Source of the DNA: Acidiphilium sp. PA
GTDB lineage: Bacteria > Pseudomonadota > Alphaproteobacteria > Acetobacterales > Acetobacteraceae
Direction of reading: 5' to 3'
Length of the DNA stretch: 64,000 nucleotides
NCBI RefSeq assembly: GCF_026191915.1
Contig: NZ_JAIMBY010000008.1
Coordinates: 90,056-154,055 of the forward strand
Program-made: the position numbers and the translations under genes
Notes under the pieces: model-generated
The model's input: the letters and a program-made list of their open reading frames with translations, nothing else
Databases searched by the model: none
What the model was told of the DNA's origin: nothing
Shown here: positions 1-9,958 of the stretch, in pieces
How the letters are laid out: each line of letters begins with the position of its first letter
How positions within the stretch are numbered: position 1 is the first letter of the stretch

Positions 1-3000
1 TATGGGCGGCGGCCTGACCGGAAAGATTGCCGAGCGAGCCATCGAAATTGGTCTGGCCGGCCGCGCTGCCCGCCACGACGAGGAAGTGCAGCGCCATCTG
101 GCCGCTCGCCATGCCGCCGCCGAGGCTGAGCACCAGGGTCGTGTTGGGGGCCAGCAAATCCGCGAAGGTTGCGCTGCCGGTGGAGGGCAGCAGCATGAAG
201 ACCCCGTCGGGCTGGTTGGCGAGGCCGGCGGCCTGGGCGATCGGGCCGGTATCGATGTTGAACGTGCCGGTTTGCAGCAATTGCTGTGCCCCGCCGTTGG
301 TGACGCCCAGTACCGAATCGATGCCGGCGCGCGGCTGCACACCGGGTGCAATCGGTGTGGTAAGGCCCGGACCCTCGATGAAAAGGCCACCGCCCGCGGT
401 TCCATCGAGCACGAGTTGGCCGGCGGCGGTGATGGTGACGGCGCGGGCCGTGACCGGGCCGATCAAGGTGAGCGCCCTGGCATCGTACAGGGAAAAATAG
501 TGGCCGGTGTCGCTGAAACTGCCGAGCGTGCCGATCTGGTTGGTGCCGGTCAGTCTGGTGTCGCCGGTGAGGCTGCCGGTGGTCTGGATGAGACGCGCGG
601 CAACAGCGCCGGTTTCGCTGACGCCGCCGCCCGCGACCGTGATGGTGCCGGGCGTCATGATGGTACCTGGAACGGCCAGACCCGGTGAGGTCAGAGCAAT
701 ATCGGCAGCGGTGAGCGGGCCGGTGACGACGAGCGACGTGGTGTCATTCAGCACGAAGGCGCCATCGGCGACGCTGAAGGCGCCCAGTGTGCCGATCACA
801 TTGCTGCCGGTGAGGCCGGCCGCGCCGGCGCTGCTGCCGGTCAGCAGGGCCGGATCGATCGTGCCGGTTTCGGTGATGCTGCCGGTGCTCGCGATTGAAA
901 CGGTGCCGGGCACGGCGATATCACCGGGTATCGCCAGGCCGTCGCTGCCAAGAGTCGCGTTGGCGGCGCTGAGCGTGCCGGCAATGGTCAGGGGCGCGGT
1001 ATCGAGCAGAACGACATCGTCGCGCGCAGCGAAATCGCCCAAAGCGACGATGGTGTTGGTGCCGGTCAGAGCGACGCTCCCGCCGATCAACCCATCCGAC
1101 GTCAGGGTTTGGGCGCTGATCGTCCCGTTCTCCGTCACGCTGCCGGGGCTGCCGAGGGCGAGCATGTTCCGCAGGGCGAGATCGCCCTGGATGGCGATGG
1201 CGGCGGCGGTGAAGGTGGCGTTGGGCGCGGTGAACGGTCCAGCAAGGGTGAGGGGGGCGGTATCGTTGATGGTCGCGTCGCCAATAGCGGCAAAGCTGGC
1301 AATGCTGCCGATCCGGTTGGCACCGGTCAGTGCCAAAGCACCACCGGCGCGCCCGCGCAGGGTCGCGGTGTCGATCGGACCGGTCGCGGTGATGGCACCA
1401 TTGCTCAGCAGGGCGAGCGTATCGGTGGTGATGGTGCCCGGCATGGTGAGGCCGGCGGCGGCGATCGTGGCATCGGGCGCCGTGAACGGACCGGCGATGG
1501 TCAGTGGTGCGGTATCATTGAACACGAACGGGTTGGCCGCGCTGAAGCTACCGAGCGTGGCAATGGTGTTGGTGCCGGTGAGCGCGACGGGCCCAACGAT
1601 GGTGCCGAGACTCGTGAGCGTCGCCGCGGTGATGCTGCCGGGTTCGGTGATCGCACCGCTATCGCCCAGTGCCAGGATACCGGCCGTGACCGGGCCGGCG
1701 ATGGTGAGCGGGCTCGCGTCCTGCAGGAGCAGGGCGTTGCCGATGCCGAGGGTGCCGAGTGCTGCAATCGTGTTGGTGCCGGTGAGTTCCAGCGCGCCCG
1801 CGCTGCCGCTGAGGCTGCCGGTGGTCAGGCTGCCGGTTTCTGTGATGCTGCCCGGTGTGGTGAGTGTCGTATTGGCGGCGGCGACCGCGCCGGCCAGCGT
1901 CAGGTTGCTCTGATCGGCGAGACTGAGCGTACCGGCGGCGGCGAAATCGCCCAGTGCCGCAATCGTGTTCAGCCCGGCAAAGCGGACCGCGCCGCCGATC
2001 GTGTCGATACTGCTCAGCGTGCCGGTGGTGATGCCGCCGGTTGCGGTGATCGATGCGGCATCGCCGAGCGCGAGTCCGGTCGGCGCGCTGAGTGAACCTG
2101 CGATCAACAGATCGACGGTGTCGTTGAACGCCATGCTGCCGGTACCGGCAAACGGGCCGAGGTTGGCGATGGCATTGGCACCCGTCAGCGAAACCAGCGG
2201 GCCGGCGCTGCCGGTCAGGGTGGCGGCAGTGATCGGGCCAGCCCCTATGATGCTGCCGGTGCTGGCGAGCGAAAGCAGGCTGGTCTGGATACCGCCGTTG
2301 ATGCCGATGCCGGGGGCGGTGATCGTCGCGTTCGGTGCGGTGAACAGACCGTCAAGCGCGACCGCGATACCGTCGATAAGAGTGGCATTGCCCGTCGCTG
2401 TGATGCCGCCGAGTGTGGCGATGCTGTTGGTGCCGGTCAGCGCGAGCGATCCGTTGATGTCGGCCGCGAACGACCCCGCGGTGATGCTGCCGGGTTCGGT
2501 GAGCGCGCCGGTGTTCAGCGTGGCGCTGGCTGCCGACAACGGGCCCGCGATGCTCAGGGAACCGCGATCATCGAACGTGACGGCGGCTGCATCCGCGAAG
2601 CTGCCGAGTGTGGCGATGCTGTTGGTCCCGGTCAGCGCGGCATTGCCGCCGATCGTGTTGAAGCTCGCAAGCGTCGCCGCGGTGATGCCGCCGGTTTCGG
2701 TGATCGCGCCGCTGTCACCAAGGGCAAGCATGGTGGCGCCGACCGGGCCGGCGATGGTGAGCGCCGCCGCGTCGTTGAACACCGCATGATCGGTGATCGC
2801 GAGCGTACCCAGCGTGCCGATCTGGTTTGCACCGGTCAGGCTCAGCCCCGCGGCGGTGCCGGTCAGCGTCTGCGCGGTCAGCGTGCCGGTGCCGGCGATG
2901 GTATCGGTCGCGGTCAGGGCGAGCGACCCGGTGGTGATCGCGCCGGGAAGCGCCAGATCGCCAGCGATCAGGGCGACATTGGCGGCGCTGAGCGGTCCGG

Positions 3001-6000
3001 CAACCACAATCGTGCCGTTGTCGGTCAGGTCGAAATCGCCGTTCGGATCGATAAAGCCACCCAGCGTGCCGATGCTGTTCGATGCCGTCAGCAGAACCGC
3101 GCCGTTGGCCGCGCCGATCAACTGTGTGGCGCCGATCGGCGCCGCCTGGCTGATCGTGCCGGTACTCTCAAGATCGAGCATATGGGCGACCGCAAGCGAT
3201 GCGTTCACCGCAATGCCGTTGCCGTGCAGCACGATGTCGGGGATCGTCAGGCTCAGCGCGGCGGCGACATCGAGCGGGCCGGACAGGCTGTTGCCGATCT
3301 CGAGCACGGCGGCACCCGGCGTGATGGCAGCCAGCAGGGGTGCGCTGATATCGAGCGTGCCGGTGCCAGCGCCACCAAGCGCGATCGGCGTACCCGCGAC
3401 CAGAGGTTCGAAGGTGATTGTCCCCTGCGGCGCGCTGAACACGCCACCGCCGCCAAGCGTGATCTGGTTCGCGCTAACCGTGAGATCGGCGCCGGACGCC
3501 ACCGCGATGGTGCCCCCTATGGTGGGTGTTGCGCTGTCAAGCAGCAGCAGCCCACCGCCGCCGGCGGTAAGGCCGGTCACCAGCCCGATCGCGTTGCCGG
3601 CATTGTCGAACACCGCGCCCTGGCTGAAACTGCCGGCAAGGTCCGGCGCGATCACCACGCCGGTGCCGTTGAAGCCGGTACCGGTCAGCGCGAGGGCGGT
3701 AGCGTCCAGCGCGCCGTTATTGATGATGCTGCCGCCCGCCAGCGTCATCGTCCGCGCCTGCAGATCGGCCGTGTCGGTGATTGCCGTGCGGCCATCGATG
3801 CCGAGGCTGCCGGCAAAACTGGGCAAGGCGCCTTCGGTCAGCACGCTGTCGGCGAAATAGGTGGCACCGGGGCTGATCACCTGTCCCACAACGATGTCCT
3901 GCGCGCCGGAGCCGGCCAGGGCGGCGGCGAAACTCGGCGCGATTGCGAGAGCGCCGGAGCTAGTGCCTCCGAAATCGACCGGGGTAGTCGGGCTGAACGG
4001 GGCCAACGCGATGGTACCGTTGGGGGCGATCAGCGCGGCGTTGGTATCGACGATCGTGCCGGCGACCAGATCGATCGCTTGACCGGTGCCGACCGCGAGC
4101 GAGCCGGCGAGGGTCAGGGCACCGGCATCGATCAGCGAGATGCCGCCCGCCCGCACCGGGCCATAAATGGTCAGCGCCGCCGCATCGTTCACAGCTAGGC
4201 TGCCGGCGATACCCAATGCCGCGATCGTTCCGATCTGGTTGAACCGACTGCCCAGGACGACATCGCCGCCGATCATGGTATCAGGGCTGGCAAAGGTCCC
4301 GGCCGCGAGCGTCGCCGTGCCGGCTTCGCCGATACTGCCGCCGCTTGCGACTACAAGCTGCCCGGCGATGGTCGCGGCCCCGGTGAACAGCATGGCGGGT
4401 GCCGCGATGCTGGCGTTCGGCGCGGTGAAATTCCCTGCGATGCTCAGCGGCGAGCCGTTGTCGTTGAGGCTGAAATCATCGGTCGTCGCGAAGGCACCCA
4501 GTGTCGCGATCGTGTTCGCCGTCCCGCTCAGCAGCATGTCGATGCCACCGATCGTGATGCCGCCACTGGTCAAGGTGCCTGCGGTGATGGTGCCATTGCC
4601 GGCTTGATCGACCCCGGCACTACCCGCCAGTGCCAGCACGCCACTCACCGAGATGGGCTGATCGATGAAAATCCGGCTACTGGCGAATGTCGCCGCACTC
4701 GCCTGCAACGTGCCCGCTATCGTGATCGGCGCGGTATCGGCGAGAGTGAAGGTGCTGGCCGCCGTAAAGCCGCCGAGTTCGCCGATGTTGTTGGTCCCGC
4801 CGAGGTTCACGGCGCCACCCGTGATGGTGCCGGCACTGCTCAACACATCCGCGGTAATGCCGCCGTTCGCGGTCTCACTGATCCCGCCGGAACTGCCCAA
4901 GGTCAGCGGACCGAAGCCGGGGCCCGGCGCTATCGTCAGCGGAGCGCCGATTGTGATGCCGGCGGCGTTGATCGTCGCACTGGCGGCACCCACGCCCGCA
5001 TCGAGCAGCAAGGCGCTCGCGCTGTCATCGAGTGCGAGACTCCCGCCGGCGGCGAAGTTCTCCAGCACGGCGATCGAGTTTGCCGCGTTGTTCAGCCCGA
5101 CGTCGCCGGCCGCGCCGCTCAGCGTGCCGGCGGTGATGACGCCGAGCGCCGATTGCGTGATCGATCCCGTGGTGCCCACCGCCCCGTAACTGTCGAGCAC
5201 CAGCGTATCGGTGGTCGAAACCGCACCATCGATCGCGAGGCCGTCGGCAATAAACGTCGCATCCTTCGCATTGACCGGCCCCGTGATGGTCAGGGGCGTA
5301 CCCAAAACATCCACCACGGCCCGGTCGTCGACAGCAATGGTTCCCGTGGCGGCGAAGCCGCCGAGCGTGCCAATGGCGTTACTGGCGCCCAGCGCGCGCG
5401 TGTCGTTCAGGAAAACGTCGCCACCCACTGTGCCGCCGGCCGAGGTGAGCGTCGGTGCCACGACATAACCGCCGCTGGCCTCGGTGATGCCGCCGCCGGA
5501 CAGCATGGCGAGCAGCGTGCCGGCGGTGACGATATTGCCGATTTCGATCGTGCCGTGGCTGCCGGGGTCGAGCACGGTGATGTTGGCCGCATTGACCGCC
5601 GCACCGATCGACAGCGTCCCGGCCGCGTCGATCTCCAGCGATCCGCCAACCTGCACCGGGCTCGAAATCACCAGCGACCCGCCCGAGGCCAAGGTGACCG
5701 GGCTGGTATCGGCCATCGCGATTGCCGATTGGACCGAAAGTGCCGAGGTCGCGGTCAGCACCACCGTGCCGGTCAGCGCATTCAGAACGCCCGGATCGAC
5801 GTAGGAAATCGTGTTGGTATCGGTGCCGATCGTGGTAACGCCGCCGAGCACGGTGGTCCCCGCGGCGGTGGGCCCGGTGCCGACCACCAGCGTCGCGGGA
5901 TCGAGCAGGATGGTGCCGTCATGCCCATGGGCGGCGAACACCGTCTCGGTACCCGACAGCGCAATGACCCCATCGCTCGAGGTCTCGATCACGCCGCCAT

Positions 6001-7240
6001 GGCCGACGCCCTGTGCCGAGATCACGCCGTTCTGGGTGGTGCGCCGGGCGGACAGCAGTGTGATGCTGCCGCCGGCGCCGGTCTGTGTGGCATCGGCCGC
6101 AATCGTCGCGCTGGCCGCGATACTGACGCTCCTTGCTTTGGGCGCGGTTCGGTCGGCGGGCCCGTTCACCGCCCGGGCGGCATCGGTTCCGAGTGCAATC
6201 ACGCCCCCGCCGGCGCTACCCGACGCATCGATCCGCGCCGCAGGCGCAACCCGCACCGCGCCGGTGGCATCGACCGCGATGGTGCCGCCGCCGCTGCCAG
6301 GCTGGGTGCCGCGCGCGAGCAGGCTGCCGGCAACCTGCAGATCACCGCCGATGCCGGCAATGGTGATGGCCCCCTTGCTCTGGCCCACGCTGTCAGCCTG
6401 CACCACGCCGCGCACATCGAGTAATTGCTGAATAACGCCATCGACCGCCTGCGCCGTCAGCGTCACGGTGCCGCCGTTCGCAATAATCAGACCCTGGTTG
6501 GTCACCAGCGCATCGACCACGCGGCCGCCCAGATCGACCTTGCGCACCGCCTGCGTCACATCGATCGAGACCAGCCCATCGCCGGAAATATCGAGCGTGA
6601 AGGTCGAGGCGCCCGCCAGAATGACGTGGCCGAGCGTCGCGGTGATGGTGCCGCGGTTGATCACCTGGGGTGCCACGAAGGCGGCGAGCCCGGCCTGTTT
6701 CATCGTGATCGTGCCATCGTTCACGATGCGTGCACCCGGCTTGGGTGGCGCATCGAACACCATGTGCCCGGCCATGAAATTTTTGGCGGAAATCCCGGCG
6801 GTGCTGACCACCAGGCTTTCCGCGTTCACCTGCGAACCGGGTGTGAACACCACGCCCGACTGGTTCATCAGCACGATCTGGCCGTTCGCGTCGATCCGGC
6901 CGGCGATGATCGAGGGGTTGTTCGAAATCACCCGGTTCAGCGCGATCGCCTGCGCATTCGGCTGCTTGAAGGTCACTTTCGCGGCCGAGCCCACATTGAA
7001 GCTCTGCCAGTTGATCGCTGCACGATCGCTCGACTGCGTGATGGTAACACTGCCCGGCGCCTGCGCGATGCCGGCCTGGCCGCCAACCACCTGTCCGCCC
7101 TGCGGCGTCGTGTTCGCGGGCAACGCCGGCGGATTGGCCCACACCGACCCGCTCGCCACCAATGCGGCGCTCAGCGCGGTTGAGGCAAGCAACAATCGAC
7201 GCCGCAACGCGCGGTTCGGATCGCCGGTATGCTCATTCAT
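1..7240 (-). CDS. FhaB-like two-partner secretion exoprotein, C-terminus beyond window edge
   Basis: A very long filamentous-haemagglutinin-type exoprotein, presumably exported by Sec and then across the outer membrane by the FhaC-type transporter encoded just upstream. The ATG at 7240 is followed by an Arg-rich stretch and a hydrophobic signal ending VWA-N near residue 35. A two-partner secretion (TPS) domain covers about residues 60-300, seen as SSDRAAINWQSFNVG near 70 and LMNQSGVVFTPGSQVN near 124. The rest is low-complexity beta-helix repeats built on LTGTNTIATLGSF. I checked the reading frame at about 3060, 1560, 120 and 60 and it stayed open; codons 2413+ lie outside. No C-terminal toxin, adhesin or anchor domain can be judged. 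Only 30 nt separate it from the transporter gene, so the two are one operon. The function (adhesion or contact-dependent inhibition) is not decidable here. Confidence 0.9.
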   Translation of the reverse strand, partial: MNEHTGDPNRALRRRLLLASTALSAALVASGSVWANPPALPANTTPQGGQVVGGQAGIAQAPGSVTITQSSDRAAINWQSFNVGSAAKVTFKQPNAQAIALNRVISNNPSIIAGRIDANGQIVLMNQSGVVFTPGSQVNAESLVVSTAGISAKNFMAGHMVFDAPPKPGARIVNDGTITMKQAGLAAFVAPQVINRGTITATLGHVILAGASTFTLDISGDGLVSIDVTQAVRKVDLGGRVVDALVTNQGLIIANGGTVTLTAQAVDGVIQQLLDVRGVVQADSVGQSKGAITIAGIGGDLQVAGSLLARGTQPGSGGGTIAVDATGAVRVAPAARIDASGSAGGGVIALGTDAARAVNGPADRTAPKARSVSIAASATIAADATQTGAGGSITLLSARRTTQNGVISAQGVGHGGVIETSSDGVIALSGTETVFAAHGHDGTILLDPATLVVGTGPTAAGTTVLGGVTTIGTDTNTISYVDPGVLNALTGTVVLTATSALSVQSAIAMADTSPVTLASGGSLVISSPVQVGGSLEIDAAGTLSIGAAVNAANITVLDPGSHGTIEIGNIVTAGTLLAMLSGGGITEASGGYVVAPTLTSAGGTVGGDVFLNDTRALGASNAIGTLGGFAATGTIAVDDRAVVDVLGTPLTITGPVNAKDATFIADGLAIDGAVSTTDTLVLDSYGAVGTTGSITQSALGVITAGTLSGAAGDVGLNNAANSIAVLENFAAGGSLALDDSASALLLDAGVGAASATINAAGITIGAPLTIAPGPGFGPLTLGSSGGISETANGGITADVLSSAGTITGGAVNLGGTNNIGELGGFTAASTFTLADTAPITIAGTLQASAATFASSRIFIDQPISVSGVLALAGSAGVDQAGNGTITAGTLTSGGITIGGIDMLLSGTANTIATLGAFATTDDFSLNDNGSPLSIAGNFTAPNASIAAPAMLFTGAATIAGQLVVASGGSIGEAGTATLAAGTFASPDTMIGGDVVLGSRFNQIGTIAALGIAGSLAVNDAAALTIYGPVRAGGISLIDAGALTLAGSLAVGTGQAIDLVAGTIVDTNAALIAPNGTIALAPFSPTTPVDFGGTSSGALAIAPSFAAALAGSGAQDIVVGQVISPGATYFADSVLTEGALPSFAGSLGIDGRTAITDTADLQARTMTLAGGSIINNGALDATALALTGTGFNGTGVVIAPDLAGSFSQGAVFDNAGNAIGLVTGLTAGGGGLLLLDSATPTIGGTIAVASGADLTVSANQITLGGGGVFSAPQGTITFEPLVAGTPIALGGAGTGTLDISAPLLAAITPGAAVLEIGNSLSGPLDVAAALSLTIPDIVLHGNGIAVNASLAVAHMLDLESTGTISQAAPIGATQLIGAANGAVLLTASNSIGTLGGFIDPNGDFDLTDNGTIVVAGPLSAANVALIAGDLALPGAITTGSLALTATDTIAGTGTLTAQTLTGTAAGLSLTGANQIGTLGTLAITDHAVFNDAAALTIAGPVGATMLALGDSGAITETGGITAATLASFNTIGGNAALTGTNSIATLGSFADAAAVTFDDRGSLSIAGPLSAASATLNTGALTEPGSITAGSFAADINGSLALTGTNSIATLGGITATGNATLIDGIAVALDGLFTAPNATITAPGIGINGGIQTSLLSLASTGSIIGAGPITAATLTGSAGPLVSLTGANAIANLGPFAGTGSMAFNDTVDLLIAGSLSAPTGLALGDAASITATGGITTGTLSSIDTIGGAVRFAGLNTIAALGDFAAAGTLSLADQSNLTLAGAVAAANTTLTTPGSITETGSLTTGSLSGSAGALELTGTNTIAALGTLGIGNALLLQDASPLTIAGPVTAGILALGDSGAITEPGSITAATLTSLGTIVGPVALTGTNTIATLGSFSAANPFVFNDTAPLTIAGPFTAPDATIAAAGLTMPGTITTDTLALLSNGAITATGPIDTATLRGRAGGALALTGANRIGSIASFAAIGDATINDTAPLTLAGPFTAPNATFTAAAIAIQGDLALRNMLALGSPGSVTENGTISAQTLTSDGLIGGSVALTGTNTIVALGDFAARDDVVLLDTAPLTIAGTLSAANATLGSDGLAIPGDIAVPGTVSIASTGSITETGTIDPALLTGSSAGAAGLTGSNVIGTLGAFSVADGAFVLNDTTSLVVTGPLTAADIALTSPGLAVPGTIMTPGTITVAGGGVSETGAVAARLIQTTGSLTGDTRLTGTNQIGTLGSFSDTGHYFSLYDARALTLIGPVTARAVTITAAGQLVLDGTAGGGLFIEGPGLTTPIAPGVQPRAGIDSVLGVTNGGAQQLLQTGTFNIDTGPIAQAAGLANQPDGVFMLLPSTGSATFADLLAPNTTLVLSLGGGMASGQMALHFLVVAGSAAGQTNFDGSLGNLSGQAAAH
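500..5450 (-). repeat. Tandem beta-helix repeats inside the FhaB-like gene
   Basis: The strand coding for LTGTNTIATLGSF recurs at about 540, 800, 1055, 1317, 1568, 1771, 1966, 2175, 2430, 2621, 2825 and 3080, and more loosely to about 5376. The spacings fall into two classes, near 195-210 nt and near 250-262 nt (about 65-70 and 84-87 residues). Each unit reads roughly as a name-tag strand (LTGTN), a loop with FNDTAPLTIAGP, then ATLxxxGxIxETG. This is what is expected of a right-handed beta-helix stalk that grows by unequal recombination. Confidence 0.8.
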
Positions 7241-7270
7241 GAGGTGCCGCCCTGATCGATCATCTGCCCA

Positions 7271-9061
7271 TCAATAGCGTGCTAGCACGCCCCAATAAAC
7301 CGCGGTGCCGGATAATGGGGGCACGCCGCTGTTGACCGGCTGCAACCGTGTCACGAACCGGTGAACCCCCTCGATATCGAACTCCAGCGTGGCGGTCAGG
7401 CGCACCCGCGCGCCGATGCCGGCCGAGGCGAGGCGATAGTTGTTATGGGTCTCGCCGGGCAACAATTTATCGTTCTGCCAATTCTCGCCGTAGTCGTAAA
7501 ATCCGTAAACCTGGGTGCCAAGGTTAATCTCGCGGCCGAACGCGGTGAAATCGACCGGCGTGTTCAACTGCACCTCGGCGCTGGCATAAAGCGCCTTGTC
7601 GCCGGTCACCTCACCCGAGTAATAGCCTTGGGTGATGCGGTTGCCGCCGAGGTAGAACTCCTCGGACGAGGGCAGGACGTTCGGCGTATATTGGCCACCC
7701 AGCGCGCCCTGCAGCGCCACAGTGGCGCCGGCGAACGGGCTGAACAAGGTCTGGGTGCGCTCGATCGCGCCGTCGAGCTTGAAAAACGTGAACGTCTCCC
7801 CCACGCGCCCGCCGTTGGTCCGTCCGTTGGCCGAAGCGCCCAGGATCGACACGCCCTTCGAGAGCAGCAGCGATGCGGTGGTCAGCGCCACGCGGTCCCC
7901 GCCCAGCGCATCATCGGTGAAAGCCTCGTTCAGTTCGAACCGGATGGCGCGCACCGAATCGCTCGATGTCGCCATCTCGCCGCCCCCGATGCCCGATGCG
8001 CTGTCGATCAGGTTCTGCGTGCCATCGAGGCTGAGCTTGGCCGCCAGCGTATCGCCACGCCGCAGCAGCAGCGGATAGGTCGCGTTGATCCCGAACACTT
8101 CGAGATAGGCTTTGTAGCCGATTTCGCGCAGCACCCCGCTCGGCTGCGACCGCCCGGCACCGGCGTAGATCCCGATCCGCAGCCCGCGCGCGCCGACAAA
8201 AAAACTCTCGGCCGCCTGGCCGAAATTATTGGTGCTGCCGGAGGTATGGAACAGCGAGATCTGCGTCTGATCGCCCAGCGCCGTCACGCTGTTGACATCG
8301 GCCACCGCGAGCCCCTCTGCCGGGCCGGTTTCACGAAAACCACGGTTATCCGCAGTCAACAGCCCGGAGACGATCTGGTGGCGCACCTGGGCAATCAGGG
8401 TCAGCGCGCCGGGAGCGGCATCGTTGCGTTGCAGCACGGCGGTGATCGAGACGCCCGGGATTTCTTCGGCGAGCAGCAGCCAATGTTCGAGCGAAGCTTC
8501 GCGGACCGGGCCTTCGCGGGTCAGATGATCGAGGAAGTCCAGCACCAGCGAGCCGACCGGCCCGATGTCGCGCGACAGTTTGACGGTAACGATATGGCCT
8601 TCCGTGACAATGAAACGCAGATCGCCCCCGGCGTTGATCTCGGCCGACACCGCGGTCAGCACATAACCATGATTGCGGTACAGCGACACCAGGCGCAGCC
8701 GCGCCGCCTCGATGCTGGCGAGCGGCACGGCCGGACCCACCAATCGGCCAATGGTATGGGTGAGCACGGCCGCCGGAAACGCCGTCGCCCCGATCACCGC
8801 CGCCGAACGCACCGGCACGGCCGCATGCGGCACCGCCCCCTCCTGCCCAAGCGGTTGAAAATTCGGCAGCGACTGGCCGAGATTAGGCGGCGCCTTGGGT
8901 AGGATATGCGGGATCGGCGAAACTTGCGGCACCTGATTCAGCAACGCCGGCGAGGCCGCGGTCTGGCCATAGGCGAGGGTGCCGGTTGAGAGGCCCACCA
9001 CCATGGCACCGAGCCCACGGCTCAGAATTCCCAAACGACGCCGTCTCATCCGCTCCGCCAT
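7271..9061 (-). CDS. ShlB/FhaC/HecB-family TPS outer-membrane transporter
   Basis: Outer-membrane TpsB partner that would export the adjacent FhaB-like protein. I start it at the ATG at 9061 (596 aa) because the following residues, MAERMRRRRLGILSRGLGAM onward, form a signal peptide ending about AYG-Q; the reading frame itself is open further upstream, and 9049 is a second possible start. After a Pro-rich linker come POTRA-like sequences (SIEAARLRLVSLYRNHGYVL, then LRFIVTEGHI) and a C-terminal 16-strand-type barrel that ends in an aromatic residue (LARY), as expected for Omp85-superfamily proteins. The conserved loop-6 motif, usually VRGY, reads TQGY here (GGNRITQGYYSGE), so the usual arginine is absent. 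It is followed after 30 nt by the exoprotein gene. Confidence 0.9.
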   Translation of the reverse strand: MAERMRRRRLGILSRGLGAMVVGLSTGTLAYGQTAASPALLNQVPQVSPIPHILPKAPPNLGQSLPNFQPLGQEGAVPHAAVPVRSAAVIGATAFPAAVLTHTIGRLVGPAVPLASIEAARLRLVSLYRNHGYVLTAVSAEINAGGDLRFIVTEGHIVTVKLSRDIGPVGSLVLDFLDHLTREGPVREASLEHWLLLAEEIPGVSITAVLQRNDAAPGALTLIAQVRHQIVSGLLTADNRGFRETGPAEGLAVADVNSVTALGDQTQISLFHTSGSTNNFGQAAESFFVGARGLRIGIYAGAGRSQPSGVLREIGYKAYLEVFGINATYPLLLRRGDTLAAKLSLDGTQNLIDSASGIGGGEMATSSDSVRAIRFELNEAFTDDALGGDRVALTTASLLLSKGVSILGASANGRTNGGRVGETFTFFKLDGAIERTQTLFSPFAGATVALQGALGGQYTPNVLPSSEEFYLGGNRITQGYYSGEVTGDKALYASAEVQLNTPVDFTAFGREINLGTQVYGFYDYGENWQNDKLLPGETHNNYRLASAGIGARVRLTATLEFDIEGVHRFVTRLQPVNSGVPPLSGTAVYWGVLARY

Positions 9062-9458
9062 CCCCGCCCTGTTAGCACAGTGATAGCGCATTCTGGCTAA
9101 AATATGAAGGCTCGGTAACCGAAATGGGAGAGCCTCATGTCCCGCGGGACTGCCATGATTATGGTTGGATACGGCACCGGCGGCAGCCTTGCGGTCCGTT
9201 CGCGGTCCAGCGGGCCGCGACGCCGAGCGGTGAACCTGCTTCGGCGGCATTGCCTCGCGCATGGTACCACAAGCGCGGGACGCGGCGACACAGTATGTTC
9301 GGCGTTGGCGGTGGTCGCGCGGTCCCGACCGATTGCAAACGAATTTCGCCAAAAGCCCACTCAATGCCGAATGCCGATTCTAGACTCGTACGCGTTCTCA
9401 GCCTATCGTCGTCCGGGCTGAAACAGTCATCTGCATATGGAGCGATTAAGGACAGGTC
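9062..9458. other. Intergenic region with no supported gene
   Basis: About 400 nt between the divergently oriented transporter gene and the small gene at 9459. Open frames exist on both strands but none has a recognisable protein, a good ribosome site or codon use like its neighbours. It must hold the promoter of the two-partner secretion operon and probably that of the 9459 gene. I could not pick out a convincing promoter. Confidence 0.5.
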
Positions 9459-9928
9459 ATGCCCTATCGAGCAGAGATTGAGACCGCACTGTGCGCCGCT
9501 GTCGAGAAGGAATCTGCCCTGGACGCAGCCGGATTGATTTTCGCTCATGGTGGGGTTGCGAATATTCTGCGCTACCCGGCCGCAGTGTCCGATCCCTACA
9601 TTTATTGCACGGCAGGACCGGACATAAGGACCGCAGCCCCTGATCCACCGCTCTCAACGCAATGGCGAACGCCATGGACCCCGTCGGATAGCCGTTTTGA
9701 TGCGCCTTACGATCCGAGCAAGGCGGAGAAGGCCGGTCCGCCGGGAGCCACTCATGATCTAATAAACGTCGGCCTTGACCTCGTGTTCAATTTTCTCTGT
9801 TGTTTCAAAACAATAACGGTGAGGTAATATTCTCTTCATATCTGGATGATGCGGCCGGCGATGACGATGTGCCTGTTGCCAAAGTAGATCGTTGGTATCC
9901 CAAGGTCGGTCCCCGCCCTCTGCGCTAA
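9459..9928 (+). pseudogene. Orphan small protein gene with an apparent frameshift near 9780
   Basis: An ATG at 9459 is preceded by AAGGA six bases upstream and opens a frame that begins MPYRAEIETALCAAVEKES. This frame stops at 9825. A second frame that opens only after 9778 continues with typical coding sequence (FSLLFQNNNGEVIFSSYLDD, then VPVAKVDRWYPKVG) and stops with TAA at 9926, directly against the next gene. Joining the two near 9780 gives a protein of about 155 residues. The family is not recognised. Its position between a TPS operon and vgrG, followed by two membrane proteins, would suit an effector or immunity gene, but this is a guess. It could be a true pseudogene or a base-calling error. 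Confidence 0.5.
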
Positions 9929-9958
9929 ATGGGAATTTCGTGTGTTAAGGATATTGAG

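Noticed and set aside
507..6424. Several long open frames on the plus strand (such as 507-1913, 2786-4198, 4604-6424)
   Set aside because: They are antisense to the FhaB-like gene and only mirror its repeats. Their products are low-complexity Ala/Val/Pro or Arg/Gly text, while the minus-strand frame has a signal peptide, a TPS domain and steady repeats.
7361..8902. Open frame of 513 codons on the plus strand
   Set aside because: Antisense to the FhaC-type gene; the product has no recognisable feature.
9159..9548. Open frame of 129 codons on the minus strand in the intergenic region
   Set aside because: No ribosome site, no family and no partner; overlaps the better supported gene at 9459 on the other strand.
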